In this document: one piece after another, positions 1-6,359 of the stretch | Numbering within the stretch: position 1 is the first letter of the stretch | How the letters are laid out: every line of letters begins with the position of its first letter | Assembly: GCA_049317645.1 (NCBI GenBank) | Contig: JBMOHV010000031.1 | Coordinates: 1-21,448, forward strand | DNA length: 21,448 nt | Reading direction: 5' to 3' | From: SYHX01 sp049317645 | GTDB lineage: Bacteria > Bacteroidota > Bacteroidia > UBA7662 | The notes under the pieces: model-generated | What the model was told of the DNA's origin: nothing | Seen by the model: only the letters and a program-made list of their open reading frames with translations | Databases searched by the model: none | Program-made: the position numbers and the translations under genes

Positions 1-1572
1 GCCCTGCTGGATAGCAACGATACCAAGGCCTTTGTCCTGCTCAAGGACGGTAAAATCGTCCTGGAAAAGTACTTTGCCGGGCAGTCCCCCTCCTCCATGT
101 GGCGTTGGGCCTCGGCCGGCAAAACCGTAACCGCCACCCTGGTAGGTATCGCCCAACAAGAAAACCTGCTCAGCATCACCGATACCACCTCCACTTATTT
201 GGGCCCAGCCTGGAGCAGCTTGACCACCGCCCAGGAAGACCGAATTAACATCCGCCACCAATTGACCATGACCAGCGGCCTGAACGATGGGGTGGCCGAC
301 CTCTATTGCACCGACGATACCTGCCTCACCTACTTGGCCGTTCCTGGCACCCGTTGGGCCTACCACAACGCCCCTTATACCTTGCTCGATCCGGTTTTGG
401 AAAACGCAACGGGCCGCACCCTCAACCAATACCTTAACCAAAAAATCAAAGCCCCCACCGGAATGGATGGTCAATTCATTGTTTTGGGATACAACCGCGT
501 TTTGTTTAGCACCGCGAGAAGCATGGCCCGCTTTGGCTTACTCATGCTAAACAGAGGGGTCTGGAACGGCGTACCGGTCCTAAATGACACCGCTTATTTT
601 GGTCAGATGACCCGAAGCTCCCAGAACCTCAACCAAGGCTACGGCTACTTGTGGTGGCTCAACGGAACCTCCAGCCATATGGTACCGCGCCTACGTTCCG
701 TGTTTTCTGGCCCCATGTTTCCTTCAGCACCGATGGACATGATCGCCGCCTTGGGGGCGGATGGGCAATTTATCAATGTTATACCATCCACCAACATGGT
801 TTGGATTCGAATGGGTGAAAGGCCCCCATCGGTTCCTTTGGACTATATGTTCAATAACATCGTTTGGAACGCCATCAACCAATTGAATTGCAACACTTCT
901 CTGCCAATGACCCTCAACGGGAACCTCCAATACGCCAATACCGCTGGCTCTGCCATGGCCTACAGCCCATTGGAACTGGTGGACAGCACCGGAACAGTCG
1001 TCGATCGAGATACCAGCCGCATGAATGGAAGTTTTTCGTTTAACGCCATTCAAGGAAGGCGTTACCGAATTCGGGCCTTCCCAACCCTCAGCCCTGGCGG
1101 GATCAATGCCACCGACGCCCTTAGGGTCGTTCAGTCCTTTTCGGGTTCGGCCACCTTGACCGGGCTCCAAGCCATGGCAGCGGATGTCAATCGAAGCGGA
1201 ACGGTGACTTCCACCGATGCCTTGAACATCGCTCGTTGGTCTGCGCAATTGTTAACCTCCTTCCCAGCCGGGGCCTGGGCCCAGGACACCCTTGGGGTCC
1301 TTGCCGATACCGCAGCGGGTCCTCTGGGGCACCGAATTCTGAGCACCGGCGATGTCAACAGCTCGTACATACCACCACCGCCATCGCCCTTGCCCACCAG
1401 CTCGGCCACCGATGGGGCCCGAAACGTTTACCCCACCTTGGACCTGCAAAATCAATGTTGGATGGGAAGTAACCTGTTTACCAACCGCTTTGCCTACGGG
1501 GATTTTATACCTTTTTCTCCTAACAACGGCCTCAAGCGCCTGGGCTTATCGGTTCGTTGCCTGCGGGATTGA
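1..1572 (+). CDS. Secreted serine hydrolase (beta-lactamase/class C PBP family) with dockerin-like module, 5' partial
   Basis: The frame is open from base 1, so the start and any signal peptide lie outside the window; 523 residues are visible. The hydrolase part (roughly bases 1-890) has the SxxK nucleophile motif as SAGK (Ser codon 112-114, Lys 121-123), the YxN motif as YHN (361-369) and the late GADGQF strand (754-771) where this family has its third active-site element. These support a penicillin-binding/esterase-type acyl-serine enzyme; the substrate cannot be told. A dockerin-like module follows (913-1368), then a proline-rich linker, then a short tail resembling the two ends of a FISUMP domain. 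No T9SS sorting domain is seen, unlike the other secreted protein in the window. It converges on the membrane-protein gene with only 2 bases between stop codons. Confidence is high for the hydrolase fold and moderate for the tail reading. Confidence 0.88.
   Translation, partial: ALLDSNDTKAFVLLKDGKIVLEKYFAGQSPSSMWRWASAGKTVTATLVGIAQQENLLSITDTTSTYLGPAWSSLTTAQEDRINIRHQLTMTSGLNDGVADLYCTDDTCLTYLAVPGTRWAYHNAPYTLLDPVLENATGRTLNQYLNQKIKAPTGMDGQFIVLGYNRVLFSTARSMARFGLLMLNRGVWNGVPVLNDTAYFGQMTRSSQNLNQGYGYLWWLNGTSSHMVPRLRSVFSGPMFPSAPMDMIAALGADGQFINVIPSTNMVWIRMGERPPSVPLDYMFNNIVWNAINQLNCNTSLPMTLNGNLQYANTAGSAMAYSPLELVDSTGTVVDRDTSRMNGSFSFNAIQGRRYRIRAFPTLSPGGINATDALRVVQSFSGSATLTGLQAMAADVNRSGTVTSTDALNIARWSAQLLTSFPAGAWAQDTLGVLADTAAGPLGHRILSTGDVNSSYIPPPPSPLPTSSATDGARNVYPTLDLQNQCWMGSNLFTNRFAYGDFIPFSPNNGLKRLGLSVRCLRD
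913..1368 (+). repeat. Dockerin-like module, copy A (inside the serine hydrolase)
   Basis: About 152 residues running from LNGNLQYANT to GDVNSSY. It contains a Cna-B/carboxypeptidase-regulatory-like beta part, then a degenerate dockerin half (GGINATDAL), then a full calcium-loop-like half (DVNRSGTVTSTDAL, with D1, N3, S5 and D12), then SFPAGAW and a closing GDVN. The same order and nearly the same length occur in copy B at 18941-19399 in an unrelated secreted protein. Type I dockerins have two such loops; here the first has lost its opening Asp/Asn residues, and the closing GDVN looks like the start of a third. Confidence 0.75.
1405..1569 (+). other. Remnant of a Fibrobacter succinogenes major paralogous (FISUMP) domain with its core missing
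   Basis: The last 55 residues begin ATDGARNVYPTLDLQNQCWM and continue SNLFTNRFAYGDFIP, which matches from memory the usual opening of FISUMP (PF09603) domains (DGNVYxTVxIGxQxWMAENLxTxxYxNGDxIP). The protein ends NNGLKRLGLSVRCLRD, which matches the usual FISUMP ending (GFSVRCLRD). The normal core of roughly 120-150 residues between these two ends is absent, and the junction lies near bases 1513-1524. The frame is kept through it. The identification rests on recall of the family pattern, not on a search. Confidence 0.68.
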
Positions 1573-1574
1573 AT

Positions 1575-2483
1575 TCAAGAGGATGCTGGGTGAGAAGCAG
1601 ATTTGAGGCGGTCGAATGTATTGGCCAGGTAGAGCATAACCACCCCAAAAGCGACTCCGGCCAAGATGAACAATTGAACCATGCCTTCCTCGGCCGAAAA
1701 AGATAGTTTCAACATAATCGTCGATATCACAAAACTACTGTTCCGTATAATCGTCGAAAATTCCTCGGTATATAACAATGAAAAAAGCAAAATAAACACA
1801 TCGCTCAGAATCAAAACCGTGAAAAAGTGATCAAAAAAGATCGTATTGGAATTGATCAAAGGTGCGTTGCTCAACATATCCATGCTGGAAACCGATGAAG
1901 AAGCGATCCACTGGACCAGGCTTTGGACCGAGAGTGCAAGGAAAACCAGCAGGAGTATAAACGAAAGGATTTTTTTGGCGCGAATAAAACGGCGGAGCGA
2001 GGGGGCCAATAGACCCTCATCCACGGCTTCAAGGGCCTTGCCGCTTTGAATCCCGCTGATACGATAAAAGACATAAATCATCCCAAAGACAAGAATGACC
2101 GTGCCAAGGTCCCTGGCCAATTCCAAATTGTTGGGAGAACCCAGCGAACCCGCGTGCAAATCCAGATGGGTCATGTCCTTGAAAATCCCCCGAATCAGTA
2201 TGAGAGCGATGATTTCGTATTGTTTGCCGATATAAAAGGTGGTGGACTGCCGAAGGTAAAAAATCAACAGATACGATTCAAAAAAAAGGAGAATCGAAAA
2301 AGGCGTGTAAATGGCGTTGATGGGATGCGCCAAAAAATCGGATCGGATCCAGTCCGGAAAAGCTGTTTTGAGGCCGATAAGACCCAGATGAACCAAAAAG
2401 CCCGTTATCGCCGCATACAAAGTATAACGACCCATTCGAGCCCTAAACCCAGGACTAAAGGGCAAATCCCAGGTTCTTTCCAT
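1575..2483 (-). CDS. Multi-pass inner-membrane protein of unknown function
   Basis: 302 residues, ATG start. I do not recognise the family. Hydrophobic stretches suggest six to eight transmembrane helices, at about residues 20-40, 57-78, 90-100 (short), 126-142, 171-193, 218-238, 250-262 (short) and 268-287. The charged loop at 143-170 (GKALEAVDEG... RRFIRAKK) lies between two of them. No catalytic motif, nucleotide-binding loop or signal peptide is evident. It is codirectional with the FAD-protein gene upstream but 116 bases away and may have its own promoter. The coding sequence looks more A+T-rich than its neighbours, especially at 1700-1880 and 2180-2300. The ORF and its hydrophobic pattern are convincing; the role is unknown. 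Confidence 0.75.
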   Translation of the reverse strand: MERTWDLPFSPGFRARMGRYTLYAAITGFLVHLGLIGLKTAFPDWIRSDFLAHPINAIYTPFSILLFFESYLLIFYLRQSTTFYIGKQYEIIALILIRGIFKDMTHLDLHAGSLGSPNNLELARDLGTVILVFGMIYVFYRISGIQSGKALEAVDEGLLAPSLRRFIRAKKILSFILLLVFLALSVQSLVQWIASSSVSSMDMLSNAPLINSNTIFFDHFFTVLILSDVFILLFSLLYTEEFSTIIRNSSFVISTIMLKLSFSAEEGMVQLFILAGVAFGVVMLYLANTFDRLKSASHPASS

Positions 2484-2492
2484 CTAAGTTGC

Positions 2493-2522
2493 CAAAAATC
2501 ATTGTTCTAGTAACATTTCCAA
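2493..2522 (-). promoter_or_regulatory. Possible promoter of the membrane-protein gene
   Basis: On the minus strand GATTTTTG (2500-2493) differs by one base from the Bacteroidota -7 consensus TAnnTTTG. A TTGG lies 19 bases upstream (about 2522-2519), the usual distance for the -33 TTTG element. The ATG begins at 2483, so the leader would be very short. This is a weak match on pattern only. Confidence 0.3.
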
Positions 2523-2565
2523 GGGATAAAAGTTTCCGGTCCGACGTGAGGAATCGACCCACACC

Positions 2566-2595
2566 GAGAGAGCAGACTACCTCAAGAGAGCAGAG
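2566..2595. repeat. Short direct repeat AGAGAGCAGA, two copies
   Basis: AGAGAGCAGA occurs at 2567-2576 and again at 2585-2594, with an 18-base period, just downstream of the FAD-binding gene's stop codon. There is no dyad, T-tract or gene here. The rest of 2484-2599 holds only the possible promoter noted separately. Confidence 0.5.
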
Positions 2596-2599
2596 GGAT

Positions 2600-3784
2600 T
2601 CAGCCAAACATCGCCCGGGCCCTTGACTCGCAGCGTTTCCAATACGAAGAGAAGGATGGATAATAGCCCTCTACTTCCGGAAACAACCATTCCCTGGGAT
2701 GGCAATGGCCACGGTAATGGGTGGTGGTGGGGTGTTCCTTGAAATGAATTCGGGGCTCATCGTTGGCATCAAAAACCTCGGCAAAAGGCGCTGAAATCCA
2801 AAGAATTCCGGGAATTTGCTCGGCCAATGCCTTGACCCAGGCCATCACACGTTGGGAAACCGGATACTTCAGCAGAAATTCAGGCTCCCATAACATAACA
2901 CGAATTGCATCAACATCCATTCCCGCCGGGGACCATTGGGGATCCAATTGATACCAATGATAAATCAAAACCGGCTTGGAGGGATGCTCGTGAAGGATTT
3001 CTCGAAGCCTCGCCGCATCGATCCAGGGACCTTCGGGGAGCTCGCAACGAAGTTCCGGTAACACGTTTTCTATCAAGGCCTCTGGAACCTTCATGCGCTC
3101 CAATGCATCGTAACCCACGTCCAAGAAAGTGCCTCTTTGCTGCGTATAACAATATTTATTAATGTTTTCTTGGTTGGCGATGTATTTGCGGGTGCTGAAG
3201 GCACCGGCCACCCATTGCCAACTCAAGGCATTGCTGGCCCAATCGCCGTCCAGAAGATGATAGTACATCCACCGAGCCGCTTGCAACCAATGCGCACCCC
3301 CCACATTGCAGGCCAAAGCAGCCGTGTACATCCGCACATGGTTGTGCATATAGCCGGTTCGGTAAAGCTCCTCCACCGCCGCATCCACCGCCGTAATCCC
3401 GGTCCTTGCGTTCACCAAAGCCGCTGGTACCTGATGATGGCAAACCCCGGCCTGAGGCTGCCGGAGGTCTTGATCAATCCCGTTGCCCTGATGTTTCCAG
3501 ACCTGCTGAAAGTAGTCGCGCCAAGCCAATTCTTTGACCAGCGACTCGCAATCTTCCCAGGACAGCCCCCGTTCGACCAAGGATGTGGCCACTTGACGCG
3601 TACTTAGAACCCCCCTTGACAGATAAGGCGACAATTTGGTCACCGCCCCATCCAGGTAATTGCGGGAACGCGCATAGGCCGCCGGCCGAACCAAGCTCAA
3701 TCGCACCCGCACATCTTCAAGGCGGGGCGACCACAACGACGCACCCTCAAAATCAAAGGAAGCCTGCCAAGGAGTCCCCGTCAC
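2600..3784 (-). CDS. FAD-binding photolyase/cryptochrome-like protein with C-terminal alpha/beta domain
   Basis: 394 residues. Residues about 35-212 match the helical FAD-binding domain of the photolyase/cryptochrome family: SRNYLDGAVTKLSPYLSRG (40-58), ELAWRDYF (85-92), GYMHNHVRMYTAAL (144-157), LLDGDWASNALSWQWVAG (177-194). Trp166 and the WQW at 189-191 sit where family members carry flavin electron-transfer tryptophans. The usual N-terminal antenna Rossmann domain is missing: only about 35 residues precede the FAD domain. Instead residues 268-385 form an alpha/beta-looking segment that resembles that domain moved to the C-terminus. The start is GTG, overlapping the upstream stop by four bases (GTGA), which suggests translational coupling. 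The role is DNA photorepair or blue-light sensing; the sequence alone does not decide. FAD-domain assignment is strong, the permutation is an inference. Confidence 0.88.
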   Translation of the reverse strand: MTGTPWQASFDFEGASLWSPRLEDVRVRLSLVRPAAYARSRNYLDGAVTKLSPYLSRGVLSTRQVATSLVERGLSWEDCESLVKELAWRDYFQQVWKHQGNGIDQDLRQPQAGVCHHQVPAALVNARTGITAVDAAVEELYRTGYMHNHVRMYTAALACNVGGAHWLQAARWMYYHLLDGDWASNALSWQWVAGAFSTRKYIANQENINKYCYTQQRGTFLDVGYDALERMKVPEALIENVLPELRCELPEGPWIDAARLREILHEHPSKPVLIYHWYQLDPQWSPAGMDVDAIRVMLWEPEFLLKYPVSQRVMAWVKALAEQIPGILWISAPFAEVFDANDEPRIHFKEHPTTTHYRGHCHPREWLFPEVEGYYPSFSSYWKRCESRARAMFG

Positions 3785-4092
3785 CGCTTTGAAATTTTGT
3801 TACCCGAAATACTTCGCTGACGACTGCATCGAAAGCGTTCGATGTCGTCGGATCTTTTGTGAAGGTGCTTGTGGCTGACCTTTTGATGAACCCGTTCACG
3901 CCAAAGTTTGAAACTAGAGGACTTGAGTTCTCGCCGCATCAAGGCCACCACATCGGCTTCTGCCAACCCAAATTGGGCAAGGATGGCCTCGAAAGGCGTC
4001 CGATCCTCCCAAGCCATTTCAATGACCCGATCGACCTGGGCAGGACTCAAGGCCTCGGATATTTTTGGTAGGTTCGCAAACGGCGGGTTCAT
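3781..4092 (-). CDS. TIGR03643 family protein
   Basis: 103 residues, ATG start. It closely follows the pattern I recall for TIGR03643: SPAQVDRVIEMAWEDRTPFE (16-35), FGLAEADVVALMRRELKSSS (41-60), FKLWRERV (61-68), then a basic tail FRCSRQRSISGNKISKR. The family is small, cytosolic and uncharacterised. The helical first half and the strongly basic C-terminus would suit nucleic acid or partner binding, but that is inference. It lies 42 bases after the lipoprotein gene and its stop overlaps the GTG start of the FAD protein, so the two are very likely cotranslated. This ties the family to a flavin photoreceptor or photolyase in this genome. Confidence 0.88.
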   Translation of the reverse strand: MNPPFANLPKISEALSPAQVDRVIEMAWEDRTPFEAILAQFGLAEADVVALMRRELKSSSFKLWRERVHQKVSHKHLHKRSDDIERFRCSRQRSISGNKISKR

Positions 4093-4134
4093 CCCTTAGA
4101 AACAAACCCAAGTCCTCTTGGTTTGGTCCCCCGC

Positions 4135-4662
4135 TCAAAGGAGCTTGCGGACCTCCAGCCCTCGGATGCATACCCTCCCCGGGTCCAAAAGGGACACCTC
4201 CATCCGCAAATGCTGACCTGCCTCGACTGACACGTTCCAGGCCTGCCGAACCCAGGCCTCCCCCGAAACCGATTTTTGAGGATAATCCCGAAGGGTCCCC
4301 TGGGTCGCCGATACCGAACCCAGCCGAACCAACCACAACGAGCTACTGATGCGCGAAAAAAAAACGACCTGGTAAACGGCTGGTCCACGGTAGGTCCCTC
4401 GGTGCAAAAATTCACTGGAAAAGCCAGGTACCTCCTTGCCCTTCCCCTCCCAAGGCAAGGCCGATTCCACACAAATCGGCGATGCTACGGAGTCAACCCC
4501 CCGGCCGCCCCCAAAGAAAGCCATGGAATCCAAGTAAACCCGGGTAGACCCCCCCTGTATAGAACCCTGGGCAACGGGCACCTGAAAATCCCAATCCACT
4601 GCGCTTTTGGGGGGACTTTGACAAGCCACCAAAAGGCATAACAAAAAACAACCAAATTTCAT
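4135..4662 (-). CDS. Small lipoprotein of unknown function
   Basis: 175 residues, ATG start. The N-terminus is a lipoprotein signal: MK, a hydrophobic run, then LVAC with the lipid-attached Cys at residue 14, followed by QSPP. The mature part is about 160 residues, rich in beta-forming and aromatic residues, with no family I recognise. The C-terminal half (SGEAWVRQAWNVSVEAGQHL, then a final CIRGLEVRKL) could be a beta-sandwich, but no motif proves it. It starts 7 bases after the stress-protein stop, so it is almost certainly cotranscribed with it. The likely location is the periplasm or outer membrane. Confidence 0.72.
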   Translation of the reverse strand: MKFGCFLLCLLVACQSPPKSAVDWDFQVPVAQGSIQGGSTRVYLDSMAFFGGGRGVDSVASPICVESALPWEGKGKEVPGFSSEFLHRGTYRGPAVYQVVFFSRISSSLWLVRLGSVSATQGTLRDYPQKSVSGEAWVRQAWNVSVEAGQHLRMEVSLLDPGRVCIRGLEVRKLL

Positions 4663-4669
4663 GAATCAC

Positions 4670-5542
4670 CTACTGTCCTGATGGACCGGGAACCAATAGG
4701 TTTTCACTGATATCCAATCTCTCGGGCACCACCAAAACCGGGTAGCGGCCCATGAAAACCACTTCATCGGTGGTGTGCCTTCGCAACAAATCTCTTAGCC
4801 ATCCCTTATCGCGGGCGATCATCATGAGACCATCCGCTTTGCTTTGCAGCATCAAATCATTAATTCCAGAACCGGGATTTTCCGCCACCACCATCAGGGG
4901 AGCTTGATTCGGAAAATGCACCGAGGCCCAATGCAAAAAATACTCCACTTCCACCGAACGGTCTGTATCGTCAACCACATACCCCGGGGAAATCCGAGAA
5001 TTCAAGTGGTCGGCAAAGCGCCGCAACCAAACGATGGCTAATTCGTAGGAAGTATCACTCGGGTCAACGGCCAACATCCATTTCATCGGCTCTTTGCTTC
5101 GTCCGTTCCATAAACAAGTTTCTGGAATCACCAATACAGGAACATCGACGGAATGCAAAACCGAAACCGCATTGCTTCCCAAAAGATACCTCGTCCAGCC
5201 ATGGGCCCCTTTGGTACTCATAACAACCAACGAATGAGGCATCTCTTGACAACGGGCTTTTAACTCCTGGGTTAGATCCATCGGTGTGCTCCATGTTTTT
5301 ACTTCGATTTCCTGCGGCACCTGCAGTCGATCCAAAAAGCTTTTCATCGATTCCTCGCTTATTCGTAACATCTCGGGGTACATCGCCGCAGCTGTTTCGG
5401 CATCCTGTAACAATAGACCATAACTATGCACCAAAACCAAGGGGACTTGGCCAAGGGCGGCCCATTCCATCCCCCAGCGGGCCGCGTTCAAAGAGGATTC
5501 GCTAAAATCCACGGGGCAAAGGACTTGTTGATAGGTTTTCAT
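4670..5542 (-). CDS. Universal stress protein, tandem UspA domains
   Basis: 290 residues, ATG start. Two UspA-type alpha/beta domains, about 1-140 and 152-274. The first has the opening strand VLCPVDFSESSLNAARWG (7-24) and the ATP-loop region STKGAHGWTRYLLGSN (109-124), in the shortened GxxG-x6-GS form I recall from Bacteroidota members, ending in VPVLVIPE. The second opens KWMLAVDPSD and ends YPVLVVPE but lacks the glycine loop, so it probably does not bind nucleotide. This is a cytosolic stress or regulatory protein with no enzymatic role to assign. It is first in the run with lipoprotein, TIGR03643 and FAD protein, hinting that the whole set answers to stress or light. It is divergent from the HAD gene across 5543-5723. 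Confidence 0.92.
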   Translation of the reverse strand: MKTYQQVLCPVDFSESSLNAARWGMEWAALGQVPLVLVHSYGLLLQDAETAAAMYPEMLRISEESMKSFLDRLQVPQEIEVKTWSTPMDLTQELKARCQEMPHSLVVMSTKGAHGWTRYLLGSNAVSVLHSVDVPVLVIPETCLWNGRSKEPMKWMLAVDPSDTSYELAIVWLRRFADHLNSRISPGYVVDDTDRSVEVEYFLHWASVHFPNQAPLMVVAENPGSGINDLMLQSKADGLMMIARDKGWLRDLLRRHTTDEVVFMGRYPVLVVPERLDISENLLVPGPSGQ

Positions 5543-5723
5543 AGGAAAGCGGAGGGTTTTATAGGCAAGACAGATTGTTATGAGATAAGCGTCTACGATC
5601 TCTTTTCATTTAAATCCAATAACAAATAAACAACCCATCCAATCAATTTAGAGCAATAAATCATTAAATCTAGTTTTGTAAGATTTCACGAACCTTTTGG
5701 TTTTCTTATCTTTGAACGAAAAA
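5543..5723. promoter_or_regulatory. A+T-rich divergent intergenic region (stress operon / HAD gene)
   Basis: 181 bases separating divergent genes, clearly richer in A+T than the flanking coding sequence. The plus-strand promoter is listed separately. For the minus-strand stress operon the best I find is CAAATAAA at 5623-5630 (TTTATTTG on the minus strand), one base from TAnnTTTG, with no good -33 partner. No operator dyad or riboswitch-like structure is visible. Confidence 0.5.
5707..5714 (+). promoter_or_regulatory. -7 promoter element of the HAD gene, TATCTTTG
   Basis: TATCTTTG fits the Bacteroidota -7 consensus TAnnTTTG at every fixed position. The -33 region (about 5684) is only TTTC. 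The final G is 9 bases before ATG 5724, so transcription would begin only a few bases before the start codon. This also decides the start: a TTG at 5697 extends the frame but lies upstream of the promoter and would not be transcribed from it. Confidence 0.6.
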
Positions 5724-6359
5724 ATGCGGATTTCCGGTTTGATTTGGGATTTGGGAGGGCTGTTCATCCAGGTTCATCCAGAACGCCTACCGAAGAGGAT
5801 TTGGGCCCAAGGGTCTGATTTTGAAAAAATACACCATCTTTTTGAATGCGGTCTGTGTTCGGAATTTGAGTTTGAGCAAGCCCTCCAACAATCCTTGACC
5901 CAAGCCAAAACAACAGCCCAGGCCGGGTCAACCATCGACTTCTGGAATAGCCTATTAGGCCGTTGGAACCTTGAAGACCTCGAACAACTCCAAGGGTATC
6001 GCGATCAATTCACGATGGTCTTGCTTAGCAACACCAATGCATGGCACGAAACAGCCTTCAAGCAATCCCTCCAAGCAGCCGGTGGAGGGCCCCTTGAAAC
6101 CTATTTTGACCGGGTCGTTTTTTCCCATCAGCACCAAATGCGCAAGCCCCAACCTGAATTTTATCAAAAAGCCATCCTGGGCTTGGATTCACCCATTGGC
6201 GAAGCGATTCCCAATGAATCTTGGTTGTTTGTGGATGACAGCACCGACAATCTCCAAGGCGCTGCTTCCTTGGGCATCCAAACTTCTTTGCATCCACGAA
6301 ACACCTCCCCGCTCAGCACCCTGTGGGGTACCTTGGGCCTCCAAGCCCTTAGTCTATGA
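5724..6359 (+). CDS. HAD-superfamily hydrolase (phosphatase-like)
   Basis: 211 residues from ATG 5724. All four HAD motifs are present: motif I WDLGG with nucleophile Asp9, motif II LLSNTNAW, motif III lysine in MRKPQPEFY, motif IV FVDDSTDN. The residue two after the nucleophile is Gly rather than Asp, as in the common FDLGGVL subgroup. The cap between motifs I and II is helical (subfamily IA-like). Cytosolic; the substrate is not predictable, sugar phosphates or nucleotides being typical. A TTG start 27 bases upstream would add nine residues (MVFLSLNEK) but conflicts with the promoter position. Its 3' end overlaps the end of the convergent pyruvate kinase gene by 11 bases. Confidence 0.87.
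   Translation: MRISGLIWDLGGLFIQVHPERLPKRIWAQGSDFEKIHHLFECGLCSEFEFEQALQQSLTQAKTTAQAGSTIDFWNSLLGRWNLEDLEQLQGYRDQFTMVLLSNTNAWHETAFKQSLQAAGGGPLETYFDRVVFSHQHQMRKPQPEFYQKAILGLDSPIGEAIPNESWLFVDDSTDNLQGAASLGIQTSLHPRNTSPLSTLWGTLGLQALSL

Noticed and set aside
4065..4349. Proline-rich open frames on both strands around the lipoprotein end
   Set aside because: They overlap the lipoprotein and TIGR03643 genes, are of biased composition, and have no start context or homology pattern.
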